Shown here piece after piece: positions 54,794 to 63,921 of a stretch of 64,000 nucleotides of DNA. The stretch is from Vibrio splendidus (lineage in GTDB: Bacteria; Pseudomonadota; Gammaproteobacteria; Enterobacterales; Vibrionaceae): contig NZ_MCUN01000010.1 in assembly GCF_002873455.1 (NCBI RefSeq), forward strand, positions 186,001-250,000, given 5' to 3'. Both the position numbers and the translations under genes were made by a program. The notes below the pieces were generated by a model that saw nothing but the letters and a program-made list of their open reading frames with translations, did not search any database and was not told the origin of the DNA. Position 1 is the stretch's first letter, and each line of letters begins with the position of its first letter.

Positions 54794-56290
54794 TCACACT
54801 TTAGGTAATATAACGCTGATTTTGGTACCCGAAGATGAGCCATTAGCGTTGATTGTCATTTTGCCACCGAGCGCCTGAACACGCTCCTGCATACCACGAA
54901 CACCCATTCCTTTGAGAAGATCTTGCGCTGTAAAGCCAACGCCATTATCTGAGATTTGAAGATCAACATGTTCATCGAGAATCAGTTCAATTCTAATTTC
55001 ACTCGCGTTGGCGTATTTCGAGGCATTGTTTAGAGATTCTTGGCACAACCTGAAGAGGGTGACCTTAAGCGTGTCACTCAAACACGAGTAATCACCTTGC
55101 CAATTTAACTGGATATCAACACCGTGATCCGAAAACTCCATCTCTCGAATAAGCTGTTCCACGGAATCTTTTAGATCAAGATCGTCCAACATCTTAGGTC
55201 TTAGTTTTGTAAGTAGACGTTTGGTGGTGTCATAAACATTCAAAGACAATGACTCAATCGTACCTGCACAACGAACACTCATTTCAGCGGCATCGACACG
55301 TTTAATAATACTTGCCTGCGTGCGAATAGCGGTGATGTTCTGGCCTATTTCATCATGCAGCTCACGGGCAATATCACGACGAACCGACTCTTCAGCCGTT
55401 ACCAACTGACGTGAAAGATTTTGATTTCTGGAAAGCTCACTTCGTAATTTCGAGTTAAGATCTTTCTGTTTTTGAACCGCAAGACCAAGCAATATACCTG
55501 TGATGGTTTGAGCAGATAGAGACAAGAGCAAGTCGGTAATTTCGAGTTTGGATGTTCCGCTGTGAGCTGCAATCAGCGCGACGCTGTTTAATAGAGTCGC
55601 CAGTAAAGCGCCCTGCCATCCGTAACGAACGGCCAGCAAAATAATAGGGATCGCCATACAGAATGGGGCGAAGCGTCTTAGTTCATCAGGCAAACTGGTT
55701 TGTATCAAAATACTGGCCACCAGCAACACACTGTATAAAGCGATGTGGCGGATTTTGAACTCTACAACATTATGGATTAAGTAAGAGCTCAACGGCGCCC
55801 ACTTGTTTTGAAATAAGTAGTTCCAGACCAGATAACACATCGGCACCAACATCAAACCACCAGTGATACTCACCAACCACACCATGTAAATAGCCGGAAC
55901 ATGAGAACTGACCACGGCAACATTAATGAGTGCTGTCACCATGATTAAGCTCGCCATCACTAACAAATGACGATTCTGGTCACCAGAATAATAACGTTTG
56001 GCAATTAGAGTAGCGGGAATACTTAGTCCACTGGCGATGAGTATCGTCAGCCATTGGGGTTCATCAAGTAGTAGAGCTAGAGCGATCGCGAGCCCCCACT
56101 CTGCAATATAGATAGCAGGCCAATAGTGAGTGCGAGTGTGCAGCGTCATTCCTAACCTGAGTGAGAATGGGAAAAGCAGAATGGCTAACTCAGGGTCATT
56201 AATGAAATAAAAGGCAATAACCCATAAACAGAACCATGCACAGCCAGCCATAAAAACCCCGCATAAGGAGGTGGCTAGATAGGAACGCAT
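54794..56290 (-). CDS. uhpB: Sensor histidine kinase UhpB
   Basis: A 498-residue kinase. The N-terminal MASE1 region has about eight membrane helices (to about residue 275). The HisKA_3 dimerisation helix has RDIARELHDEIGQNITAIR with the phospho-His, and the ATPase domain has the N-box LCQESLNNASKYANA, DNGVGF and GMGVRGMQERV. UhpB phosphorylates UhpA when UhpC detects external hexose phosphate. Its ATG overlaps the uhpA stop codon by one base (TAATG). Confidence 0.94.
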   Translation of the reverse strand: MRSYLATSLCGVFMAGCAWFCLWVIAFYFINDPELAILLFPFSLRLGMTLHTRTHYWPAIYIAEWGLAIALALLLDEPQWLTILIASGLSIPATLIAKRYYSGDQNRHLLVMASLIMVTALINVAVVSSHVPAIYMVWLVSITGGLMLVPMCYLVWNYLFQNKWAPLSSYLIHNVVEFKIRHIALYSVLLVASILIQTSLPDELRRFAPFCMAIPIILLAVRYGWQGALLATLLNSVALIAAHSGTSKLEITDLLLSLSAQTITGILLGLAVQKQKDLNSKLRSELSRNQNLSRQLVTAEESVRRDIARELHDEIGQNITAIRTQASIIKRVDAAEMSVRCAGTIESLSLNVYDTTKRLLTKLRPKMLDDLDLKDSVEQLIREMEFSDHGVDIQLNWQGDYSCLSDTLKVTLFRLCQESLNNASKYANASEIRIELILDEHVDLQISDNGVGFTAQDLLKGMGVRGMQERVQALGGKMTINANGSSSGTKISVILPKV

Positions 56291-56898
56291 TAGTACTGGT
56301 CTTGAGTGAACAATTTAGCTAACTCAACGTTGTTCTTAACATTGAGTTTGTCCATGGCATTAGCACGGTGTACATGCACCGTTTTATGACTAACCCCTAG
56401 TTCAACGGCGATAGATTTCACATCGAGCCCTGTCGCCAATAACTGGCACACTTCACTTTCTCGACGGGTTAACTGATTTAACGAAGCTTTACTCTTTATT
56501 GGTGTCGCGAGCTTTATAGCGATATCAGGCGTGAGATAACAACCGCCATTTGCACTTGTATGTACGGCTTGGATTAACTCATCTGGGCTGCAGCGCTTGC
56601 TGAGATAGCCTTTGGCTCCTAACTCTAATGACTTTTCAACCATCGCAGGAGAGTCATGCACGCTCAGCATGATGCTGGCAATACCTGATGGAATCTCTTC
56701 CAATAAGCTCAGGCCACTTTCGTCTTGCATTGAAATATCCAAGATAACGACATCAGGATGACAACTTGGTAATCCGAGGCGAGCTTCTGCCGCAGAGTTG
56801 AATTCACCCACGACCGTAATATCAGTTTCAAGACTGAGTAATTGAGCAAAGCCCGAACGAACAATGACGTGGTCATCAACAAGCGCAACATTAATCAT
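56290..56898 (-). CDS. uhpA: Response regulator UhpA (NarL/FixJ family)
   Basis: A 202-residue regulator. The receiver domain has the acidic pair (ALVDDH), the phospho-Asp in VVILDIS and [26 protein letters not shown]. The LuxR-type HTH is [43 protein letters not shown]. It is very similar to E. coli UhpA. ATG 56898 ([10 protein letters not shown]) matches the enteric start; a TTG four codons earlier is unlikely. It activates uhpT, probably through the block at 58640-58679, and possibly manA. Confidence 0.94.
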   Translation of the reverse strand: MINVALVDDHVIVRSGFAQLLSLETDITVVGEFNSAAEARLGLPSCHPDVVILDISMQDESGLSLLEEIPSGIASIMLSVHDSPAMVEKSLELGAKGYLSKRCSPDELIQAVHTSANGGCYLTPDIAIKLATPIKSKASLNQLTRRESEVCQLLATGLDVKSIAVELGVSHKTVHVHRANAMDKLNVKNNVELAKLFTQDQY

Positions 56899-57063
56899 GA
56901 TATCAACCAAAATTAAGAGTAAGAAAGAAAAATAGCCCCGATAGGAGCTATATAAAATTAAGTTTATTGATAGAGATAATACTGAATCGAACTAACGATT
57001 AGTATGATCTCACGTGCTTTAATCCGATAAAGTACGTGAGACGATCTATCCGAAACTCTATTT

Positions 57064-57133
57064 GCGAGAACAAGTACGCCAGAACAAGTACGTGAAAGCT
57101 AGTACGCGAAAGAAAACACGCGAAAGCAAGCAC
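57064..57133. repeat. Degenerate 14-bp tandem repeat, five copies, between uhpT and uhpA
   Basis: Units at 57064-57077, 57078-57091, 57092-57105, 57106-57119 and 57120-57133, consensus GCGAAARCAAGTAC. The region lies in the 245-bp gap next to a 14-bp stem with one G-T wobble (57010-57043). It does not resemble the promoter blocks of uhpT or manA. Confidence 0.75.
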
Positions 57134-57143
57134 ACGAGACTAG

Positions 57144-58538
57144 CTAAGCGTTTTGAGCTGCTAAGTGTATTTTCTTAGCTTGGCGAATCTTCTTCTCTTC
57201 CGCAATCGCAACGAATAGCAGCAGTACAATACAAATGGCAGCTGAAGTATCAAGTGCTGCGAACGTTCCTTTCCAACCCGTTAAGCCGAAAATAGGTGTT
57301 CCATCTGCAATCATACCTAGGCCAAGTTTTGCGAAACTGTCACCAATTAAGTAAGCAAATGTACCTTTAACACCATCCGCAACACTGATTGCTTTCTTAG
57401 GCACAAAACCAACAGCTGCAACACCAATGAGCAACTGAGGGCCAAACACTAGGAAACCAAGCACGAACAGTGATGCTAGGTACATGAACTCACTGGTTGC
57501 ATGCTGATAGAACTCTAGAGAAACGATAATCAAGCCAAGCGATACACAAGCAACTAGAGCGCGGCGTCCGTTCGCAAGATCTGATAAATAACCCCACATC
57601 AACGTACCGACCAGAGCACCCACTTCAAACAGAGTAAAACCTGAAATCGCTGTTTCTTTTGATAGACCTAGCTCTTGATACGCATAAACGGTAGACCATT
57701 GATCGATACCGATACGAACAATGTACAAAAAGATATTCGCGAAGCAGAGCAACCAGATCACTTTGTTTTTAAGGATATATTCAACAAAGATCTCTTTCTT
57801 GGTCATTTGATTTTCTTCAGCGATAGTATCTTCTTCACTGATTTCTTCATCAAACAACTCTTCAACCGTACCGAGACCGTATGCTTCTGGAGAATCATTA
57901 CCAAAACGCATGCCAATAAAGCCGACCACAATCGCGATGATAGATGGGAAAACAAACATACCAACAACGTTGCCATCAAATAAGTAATTCGCACCAAACA
58001 AAGCAACACCAGCAGCACCGGCACCACCCACGTTGTGTGACATGTTCCAAAGGCCTAAGTATGAACCGCGCTTATTACGAGGCGTCCATTTAGTGATGGT
58101 CGAGTAACTTGAGGGGCCACCGGTACTTTGGAAGAAACCACTCAATGCGTAGAAGGCAATCATCATGAATAAGCTAGCACTGCCGCCGCCCATACTGAAG
58201 CTGAAGCCCAACATGGCAAGGCCAGATAGGATTAGCATAAACGGTAGAAACTGCTTGGTGTTTTTACCATCGGCGTAATAAGAAACGACGGTTTTACCGA
58301 TACCATAAGTGATTGAGAAACCGAGGCCGATAAGACCTAGATCCGTCATTGATAAACCATAAGTAGAAATCATGTCGTTTTGCGCGACATTGAAGTTCTT
58401 ACGGATCAAATACATGGTTAGATAACCAATGAACACGACTAAGTAAGATTGTAGGAAGGGTTTAAACCACATTTTTCTTCTAGTTTCGACCGGAAGATCC
58501 AGTGTCGGTTTTCGAACCTGATCTAGGAACTTTAACAT
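57144..58538 (-). CDS. uhpT: Hexose phosphate antiporter UhpT (MFS, OPA family)
   Basis: A 464-residue, 12-helix transporter very similar to E. coli UhpT from the first residues ([16 protein letters not shown]) to [22 protein letters not shown]. It exchanges internal phosphate for external glucose, fructose or mannose 6-phosphate, and imports fosfomycin. It precedes uhpABC on the same strand, whereas in E. coli uhpT follows them. The upstream region has the predicted UhpA element. Confidence 0.95.
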   Translation of the reverse strand: MLKFLDQVRKPTLDLPVETRRKMWFKPFLQSYLVVFIGYLTMYLIRKNFNVAQNDMISTYGLSMTDLGLIGLGFSITYGIGKTVVSYYADGKNTKQFLPFMLILSGLAMLGFSFSMGGGSASLFMMIAFYALSGFFQSTGGPSSYSTITKWTPRNKRGSYLGLWNMSHNVGGAGAAGVALFGANYLFDGNVVGMFVFPSIIAIVVGFIGMRFGNDSPEAYGLGTVEELFDEEISEEDTIAEENQMTKKEIFVEYILKNKVIWLLCFANIFLYIVRIGIDQWSTVYAYQELGLSKETAISGFTLFEVGALVGTLMWGYLSDLANGRRALVACVSLGLIIVSLEFYQHATSEFMYLASLFVLGFLVFGPQLLIGVAAVGFVPKKAISVADGVKGTFAYLIGDSFAKLGLGMIADGTPIFGLTGWKGTFAALDTSAAICIVLLLFVAIAEEKKIRQAKKIHLAAQNA

Positions 58539-58639
58539 TGTGAACTCTCTTATTATTTATGAGGTCTACACGGCATAATTGCGACCATGCATTCTTTGTT
58601 AGTTGACCGTGAAATAATAAGGAGTCTAAAAATCGACCG

Positions 58640-58679
58640 CATGAGAGAGGGTCTTAGAATAACTAGGAAAAATTCCTAG
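58640..58679 (-). promoter_or_regulatory. Predicted UhpA-response element upstream of uhpT
   Basis: A 40-bp block with the palindrome CTAGGAA-AAA-TTCCTAG at one end and GGTCTTAGA at the other, matching the manA-upstream block at 32 of 40 positions. A second short match (AGCGTGAA then TCAC) follows at 58701-58716 and in manA at 53337-53352. Confidence 0.7.
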
Positions 58680-58801
58680 TTCAGAATTGGGAGTCAAGAA
58701 AGCGTGAACAGCATCACTTTGTTTACGGTCTGTTATGTATTGATATTACGATAACAAAAGTAACTCATTTCAAGGTTGATGAATTTTGTAAGCAAGCAAA
58801 T

Positions 58802-58820
58802 AGACAGACAGACAGACAGA
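58802..58820. repeat. AGAC tetranucleotide repeat, about 4.75 copies
   Basis: Four perfect AGAC units and a partial fifth. Such repeats can vary in length, but no reliable gene depends on this one. Confidence 0.85.
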
Positions 58821-58955
58821 AATGAAACACTTCGCCTAAAAAAGCGCCAGTGTCGATTCATCGCCATCAAACTCCATGACATGACCGATACTGACTCAAC
58901 ATTGATTCTGATTAAAATAGATTCAATAGGCTTGTTACGTTTCGCGAAAATCGTA

Positions 58956-59294
58956 TTAAAGTCGTTTACCGCTGCCGTCTTCCCACATCACTTCGCATTC
59001 ATCGTTGATCGCTGCTTTTAATAATTCGACTAGCGGAAAAGCTCGGCTACCGATATTAACAGGCGCTTCAACAACCTCTTCTTCACTCTCGTCATTAGCA
59101 TTTTCTTGCTCTATAGGTTTGATCTGCTCAGCGGCGACCGCAGCTCGTAAGTTGTTTAGCGCTTGAGGGACCGCTGAAGCATCAATTGCTCCTGGGATCG
59201 TACCACTATGTCCAAGCATCTTAATGAACTGAAGACCCACCTCACCAAACATCGTGACGCTAGCATGAGCCTTGCAACTAAAGGTAATTAACAT
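58956..59294 (-). CDS. DUF1840 domain protein
   Basis: A 112-residue protein matching DUF1840 at both ends: MLITFSCKAHASVTMFGEVGLQFIKMLGHSGTIPGAI and the C-terminal RAFPLVELLKAAINDECEVMWE. The middle is an acidic linker. The function of the family is unknown. AGAGG lies seven bases before the ATG. It is monocistronic. Confidence 0.85.
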   Translation of the reverse strand: MLITFSCKAHASVTMFGEVGLQFIKMLGHSGTIPGAIDASAVPQALNNLRAAVAAEQIKPIEQENANDESEEEVVEAPVNIGSRAFPLVELLKAAINDECEVMWEDGSGKRL

Positions 59295-59630
59295 AATGAG
59301 CCTCTATCAAATTTAGGTATCTATAAACATTTCGCTATCTTCAAACATTTAGTTATCTGCAAACATTTATCTGTCTATAAACTATGTTGAGTAAATCATT
59401 GGAAAGCAAGTACATAATAATCAAATCGCCTCTACCAACCTGATCTTTGAATACCACACTCTAGAGACGACCTGCGCCGTCGGTGACGTACATCACGATT
59501 TATAATGATTTGATTATTCTTTCATGTGAAAGATTGATTACAGTCACACTAAATAGCTATCTAAGTCTCCGCGTAGCTTATTATTTAATCTATTATTAAT
59601 ACCATTATCAAAATCTTTGGCACAAATCAC
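59295..59630. other. 336-bp gap between DUF1840 and GGDEF genes
   Basis: It contains an 18-bp degenerate repeat, three copies, at 59325-59378 (AAACATTT in each unit) and a perfect 16-bp palindrome TCTTTCATGTGAAAGA at 59518-59533, which lies 98 bp before the GGDEF start. Nothing coding is evident. Confidence 0.6.
59325..59378. repeat. Three degenerate 18-bp tandem repeats
   Basis: Units at 59325-59342, 59343-59360 and 59361-59378, each starting AAACATTT. Confidence 0.7.
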
Positions 59631-60854
59631 ATGAAAAGGCTCGTCGGCAGACACCTAGAAGAAATGGCGGACATACGATCCACCCGCAAGCAAAAAATTG
59701 TTCACTCCTTTTCACTGACTGCCGCTACGTTATTCATTTTCTACACTTGGGCTTACTTCCAAGGCCAACATTACACACTATCGGCTTTCGAATTGTGTTT
59801 TGCACTTATCGCCATCTCCAATGCATTTTACGTAAGAAAAGTCATTAACCCTGAGTATTCAGAATTGATTCTGAGTGGCGTTCTTCTGGTGCAAGGAGTC
59901 ATCCTATTCCTATACAGTCACGCTATTCCCGACCGGATACTTTGGCTCTATCCGATTCTGGCAGCCGTCATTTTCATTAACGATTTCAGAATTGGCATTA
60001 TCTTCAGTACCTCATTTTGCCTGTTTATCAGCACCTTAATTACAGCGATGCCAAACAACTTTTCTTTGCCATTTAACAGTACACACAGATTTATTCTTAG
60101 CCTGTTTACTATGAGTTTGGTGTGTCACACATCCGCTTATTACTACACACAAGCCGTCAGTTATATCCAACGTCTTTATAAAGAAGGCATTGAAGATCTG
60201 GCCTACAGAGACCAACTTACCGGGTTGGCAAACCGTTGGAGCTTTGAGCGCTGGGCGTCGGAAAAGCTTGCGACAGTGGATAGTGAGCGATCACTTACGG
60301 CATTGGTCTTCTTAGATATTGATGACTTTAAAGGCATTAACGACAGCTACGGGCACGACGTAGGAGACAGTGTCTTACAGCACTTTGCGAATCGCTTGAG
60401 CAACAACATTCGAACCAGAGACAGAAAAAGCCATGAATACGATTATTCGATTGCGCGCTTTGCTGGCGACGAGTTTGTTTTGATGCTCTACGATGTACCA
60501 ACTCGTAAAGATCTAGACGGTATTTTAGATAGGATTTGTGGGTTATTCGAAAGTGGTTGCCAGACAAACGAGAGAATCAAGGAATTGACGCTCAGCGTTG
60601 GGGTGTCTTTGTATCCGCAAGATGCTCAAGATTTACATGAACTGACGAGATGTGCTGATAAAGCGATGTATGTTGCTAAGCATTCAGGAAAAAACCGTTA
60701 CGCTTATTATCACGACAATCCAGTATCGACCTTGATAGAAGAACTACCGACGAACCTAAACTTCTCAGAATCGAATTCATCTGAGCTTGAAGATTGTCTT
60801 GAAGCAAAGGTCGAAGGAAACAATGTTACGATTTTAAAAACTCGCCAACGTTAA
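59631..60854 (+). CDS. Membrane-bound GGDEF protein (diguanylate cyclase)
   Basis: A 407-residue protein. The first 185 residues hold about six membrane helices of an unclassified sensor region. The GGDEF domain starts at DQLTGLANRWSFE; the signature is RFAGDEFVLML, a form that is catalytically permitted. The inhibitory I-site (RxxD) position reads HEYD within a short insertion, so product inhibition may be absent. It should make c-di-GMP from two GTP. The start is uncertain: no clear ribosome site precedes ATG 59631, and an ATG at 59664 is possible. It is convergent with the small gene at 60883. Confidence 0.88.
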   Translation: MKRLVGRHLEEMADIRSTRKQKIVHSFSLTAATLFIFYTWAYFQGQHYTLSAFELCFALIAISNAFYVRKVINPEYSELILSGVLLVQGVILFLYSHAIPDRILWLYPILAAVIFINDFRIGIIFSTSFCLFISTLITAMPNNFSLPFNSTHRFILSLFTMSLVCHTSAYYYTQAVSYIQRLYKEGIEDLAYRDQLTGLANRWSFERWASEKLATVDSERSLTALVFLDIDDFKGINDSYGHDVGDSVLQHFANRLSNNIRTRDRKSHEYDYSIARFAGDEFVLMLYDVPTRKDLDGILDRICGLFESGCQTNERIKELTLSVGVSLYPQDAQDLHELTRCADKAMYVAKHSGKNRYAYYHDNPVSTLIEELPTNLNFSESNSSELEDCLEAKVEGNNVTILKTRQR

Positions 60855-60882
60855 CCGTTAATATCGCTTACAGCTAAGCGCA

Positions 60883-61164
60883 CTAACCTGCCATGTACAT
60901 AAGCCAAAGGCTCACTAATCCGATCACAATAATCCATACAACTTGTCGTGTACGGTTTGGGTTATTGCCTCTAGGTCTCACTACCGTTTTAAAAGCAGCT
61001 TGCTTAGCCGACTGAATAAACGGAGCTTCAACCTCACGTTTTTTCACGCGACGTTTAACCGCGCTGTTCGCAACCTCGGTAAAACGCTGTCCTTGTTCCG
61101 TTGTAAAGTCGTTATCAAAGTCCATCCGACCATGCCTTTCGCCATGTTTTTGCTGTACTGCCAT
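60883..61164 (-). CDS. Small single-span membrane protein, 93 aa
   Basis: I do not recognise a named family. The N-terminal 65 residues are basic and polar (SAVKRRVKKREVEAPFIQSAKQA), and the C-terminus is one membrane helix (VVWIIVIGLVSLWLMYMAG). AAGGAGG stands five bases before the ATG, so expression is very likely. It may be tail-anchored. Convergent with the GGDEF gene; no shared function is implied. Confidence 0.7.
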   Translation of the reverse strand: MAVQQKHGERHGRMDFDNDFTTEQGQRFTEVANSAVKRRVKKREVEAPFIQSAKQAAFKTVVRPRGNNPNRTRQVVWIIVIGLVSLWLMYMAG

Positions 61165-61341
61165 AGCGGCCTCCTTGGCGGTCTAATCTATATTGAGTAT
61201 AGACATAATTTCATATTGTTACCTGCTCAAAATTATTGTTACCTGTTCAAAATTTTCGAATAAGTCACTCAACGCTATGCCATCTTCTTTTTAAATCAAA
61301 TTACATAAACTACAGCTATTCAAGTTTACGAGGATTTAAAA

Positions 61342-62208
61342 ATGACGAGAGTAAGAACGGTAGATCATGTGATTGCAGCGCATGCCACCTCTGATGGTGA
61401 TGGTGTCAAAATCCAAAGACTCGCTGGTTTCAATAATACGCGTTTCTCTCCATTTTTGATGATTGATGAACTTAAATCGGATGAGAGCAAAGACTACGTT
61501 GGTGGCTTTCCTCCCCATCCTCACCGCGGGATAGAAACGCTCACTTACATGCTCCAAGGTCACTTCCAACACAAAGACCACATGGGAAATGTTGGGGAGC
61601 TGCGCAGCGGTGGTGCACAGTGGATGGCCGCAGGTCGTGGGGTGATTCACAGCGAAATGCCAATGATGGAAGAAGGCGCACTGCATGGTTTTCAGATTTG
61701 GATCAACCAACCAGCAACACACAAAATGCAGCCAGCGCAGTATCATGACTTCCAAAGTGAAAGCATTGCTGAACATCAAAACGAACAAAGCGGTTTATTA
61801 CGAGTGATTGCAGGTGGATTTGAACTGTATAGCCAAGGTGATGTAGACACTTTACAAGCGCAAGGTCCATTACAAACAACAGGTGTGCCATTAAGCGTCG
61901 CGGATTGGCGAGCGAATTCAGGACAAAAAGTGACGTTAAGGACTCAGCTTGATCATAATGCCATGGCTTATGTGTACCGAGGCAGTATCAAAGTCGACGA
62001 CAAAGTCATCAACCAAGGCCAACTCGCCCTACTAACAAAAGCTGAATTATTGTCTTTAAATAGCCTAGAGGATTCAGGTGTGCTGATTTTTTCTGGTCAA
62101 CCGATTAATGAGCCCGTTGTGCACTATGGTCCGTTTGTCATGAACTCGATGGAAGAAATTGAACAGACGATTCAGGACTACAACAACGGCGTTTTTGAGA
62201 CTTACTGA
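61342..62208 (+). CDS. Pirin-family protein
   Basis: A 288-residue bicupin. The N-terminal cupin has the metal motif (HPHRGIETLTYMLQG) with the second histidine in HKDHMGN and the glutamate in HSEMP, as in pirins with quercetinase-like activity. The C-terminal pirin_C domain ends with the typical NEPVVHYGPFVMNSMEEIEQTIQDYNNG. Pirins bind iron or nickel; their role varies by species and is not fixed here. A terminator follows at 62379. Confidence 0.9.
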   Translation: MTRVRTVDHVIAAHATSDGDGVKIQRLAGFNNTRFSPFLMIDELKSDESKDYVGGFPPHPHRGIETLTYMLQGHFQHKDHMGNVGELRSGGAQWMAAGRGVIHSEMPMMEEGALHGFQIWINQPATHKMQPAQYHDFQSESIAEHQNEQSGLLRVIAGGFELYSQGDVDTLQAQGPLQTTGVPLSVADWRANSGQKVTLRTQLDHNAMAYVYRGSIKVDDKVINQGQLALLTKAELLSLNSLEDSGVLIFSGQPINEPVVHYGPFVMNSMEEIEQTIQDYNNGVFETY

Positions 62209-62233
62209 TTTACAGATGTCTGGCTTTGAGTTT

Positions 62234-62288
62234 TGGGCTTTGGGCTTTGGGCTTTGGGCTTTAAAGATTGAAGATTGAAGATTGAAGA
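62234..62288. repeat. Two adjacent 7-bp tandem repeats
   Basis: TGGGCTT, four copies (62234-62261), then AAGATTG, about 3.6 copies (62264-62288). They lie in the 3' untranslated region of the pirin transcript. Confidence 0.9.
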
Positions 62289-62378
62289 GATTTTGCAACA
62301 AACAACGAATTTTGGTCGTCCATTTGATGACTGTAAAAACAAGTGACACTATCCACTGCCGGTTACTATCACTTATTT

Positions 62379-62407
62379 AACCACGCTCTTAGAGCGTGGT
62401 TTTTTTC
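62379..62407 (+). terminator. Intrinsic terminator after pirin
   Basis: AACCACGCTC/GAGCGTGGTT stem with three-base loop and seven T. Confidence 0.9.
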
Positions 62408-62456
62408 TATTAAATCAGAGACAAACGATACCCTAATTGAACGAATTTAGACCTGG

Positions 62457-62738
62457 TTATAAGTACTCACACAGGTAAGCTGTCGCTTCTTTTACTTGCA
62501 GGTCGAATGAAGAGTCACCCGCAACGTCAAAAGACTCACCAGATTGATATGTCGTCCAATCGTCATCACCAACACGCTTTACAATCAAAGCACCTTTAAC
62601 AACGGTCATCTTTTCTGGAGCCGCAGTACCAAACGTATATTCACCAGCGGCCATCACACCAACACTCACGTCCGCACCAGATTGGTTAAACGCTAACGAC
62701 TTAACGCCACCTTCAAAGTATGTGTTTTCTTTAATCAT
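62457..62738 (-). CDS. ppnP: Pyrimidine/purine nucleoside phosphorylase PpnP
   Basis: A 93-residue single cupin domain of the DUF1255/YaiE family, known to phosphorolyse nucleosides to base and ribose 1-phosphate. Family marks are NTYFEGGVKSL, GVMAAGEYTFGTAAPEKMTVVKG and the C-terminal YLCEYL. AAGGA precedes ATG 62738. It is monocistronic and convergent with pirin. Confidence 0.93.
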   Translation of the reverse strand: MIKENTYFEGGVKSLAFNQSGADVSVGVMAAGEYTFGTAAPEKMTVVKGALIVKRVGDDDWTTYQSGESFDVAGDSSFDLQVKEATAYLCEYL

Positions 62739-63044
62739 TGTACTTCCTTGTTATCTCAAAATTGCAATTATTGGGCTCAACGAATAAGCCTTTGCGTGAA
62801 TCTAAGTAATAATTGTTTTAACCAATTCGAGACTGTCCTACAAGAAATAAATACGCATAGCTTAGGCATTTCTGGAATTCATTTTCATTGATAGCGTAAA
62901 TACTGAAGAGTAAGGCTAAAACCGCCAACGCAACCAAATTTATTGGAACATTCGATCCTGCTTCTAACTCTTATAACAATTTTTGCAAACTAAGGTCTTA
63001 GTTAATAGAATCTAAAACAATATCAGTGGAAAAATGAAGAGATA
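62739..63044. other. 306-bp divergent gap
   Basis: AT-rich divergent promoter region between ppnP and the DUF2850 gene. I see no operator, repeat or ORF that I can support. Confidence 0.5.
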
Positions 63045-63509
63045 ATGGCAAAAAAGCCGACTAAAAGCAGAGATATATTTGCCAACTCGTTACTCTACAG
63101 CTTTCTATTAGCTGGCTTTATGATTGCCCTCGCCGCAGGCTATTTTGCTTACCAAGCCCACCAACAATCTGTCAGCCCAAGCAATGTCTACGGCACATGG
63201 ATAGAGATTGCAGCGCCACCTTACAATACTGATACCCTGACACTTTCAGATAATGGTGTGATGATGAATCATCGCCTCATTGCTACCTCGTTTGATTTTG
63301 ATGGCAAGATTGTCACAATCAATACAGGTTCCGGGGCAACGATTTACACCATAAGTGGCACTTATGATTCACCTCGCTTAAAGCGACTGGCGCCAAGTGT
63401 GCCATCTCAGCAATTCATCAAAGAAGGCTTCGAAGATACCGCGACGGGTGATACCCACAGTGTGATGCAACAAAGACGCGCTTCCTTAGCTGAGCAATTC
63501 AAAAAATGA
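63045..63509 (+). CDS. DUF2850-like membrane-anchored protein, 154 aa
   Basis: An N-terminal membrane anchor (LLYSFLLAGFMIALAAGYFAY, about residues 17-37) precedes an outward-facing domain of about 110 residues with GTWIEIAAPPYNTDTLTLSDNGV and SFDFDGKIVTINTGSG. The pattern matches the Vibrio family DUF2850, whose function is unknown. AAGAGA before the ATG is a modest ribosome site. It is transcribed alone. Confidence 0.75.
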   Translation: MAKKPTKSRDIFANSLLYSFLLAGFMIALAAGYFAYQAHQQSVSPSNVYGTWIEIAAPPYNTDTLTLSDNGVMMNHRLIATSFDFDGKIVTINTGSGATIYTISGTYDSPRLKRLAPSVPSQQFIKEGFEDTATGDTHSVMQQRRASLAEQFKK

Positions 63510-63921
63510 CCTCTCCTCTGTCTTCTCAATAAAAGCATTCTCTGCAGCTCTACCCTTTATATTTCCTTATCGATCTGCCCCACTCATCCAATACACTTAG
63601 CTTTGTGATACTGCTTCAATTCACGATATTTTCTTATCGTTTGTCGCACCTTTTCATAACTTCATGTCGTGGATTTTCACTTATGAGATTTTACTTCTGA
63701 ATGATGTTTTATTTTATAAAACATGGACTCAGCCTCTCACTCATTAAGCAACAGAATTGTAACGAAATACTATTTTTTAGTTGTCCATCGAAAACGGATT
63801 TATTTTCAGTTATAAAATTAAAACTCTCTCGAATACTGACTGGGAAGCTCCTTCAAAACTGACTGGAGCCGTTTATGGGGCCATTTGGTTCTCGTAACCT
63901 TCAAGGAATGAGAGAAAAAGT
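63510..63921. other. 412-bp noncoding stretch
   Basis: AT-rich upstream region of the last gene. It has two copies of ACTGACTGG at about 63835 and 63862, with an imperfect AAGCTCC/GGAGCC pairing between and after them. No terminator or ORF can be supported. Confidence 0.45.

Larger units (their letters stand above)
58539..58955. other. Gap between uhpT and DUF1840 genes
   Basis: It holds the uhpT promoter region and a short AGAC tetranucleotide repeat (58802-58820). The 81-codon plus-strand frame starting at 58776 includes the repeat and overlaps the DUF1840 gene in antisense; I do not support it as a gene. Confidence 0.6.

Noticed and set aside
57064..57133. CRISPR array
   Set aside because: Units are 14 bp, directly adjacent without spacers, and no cas genes are present.
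58776..59021. 81-codon plus-strand frame with the AGAC repeat, considered as a phase-variable gene
   Set aside because: No clear ribosome site; its end lies antisense inside the well-supported DUF1840 gene; no family likeness.
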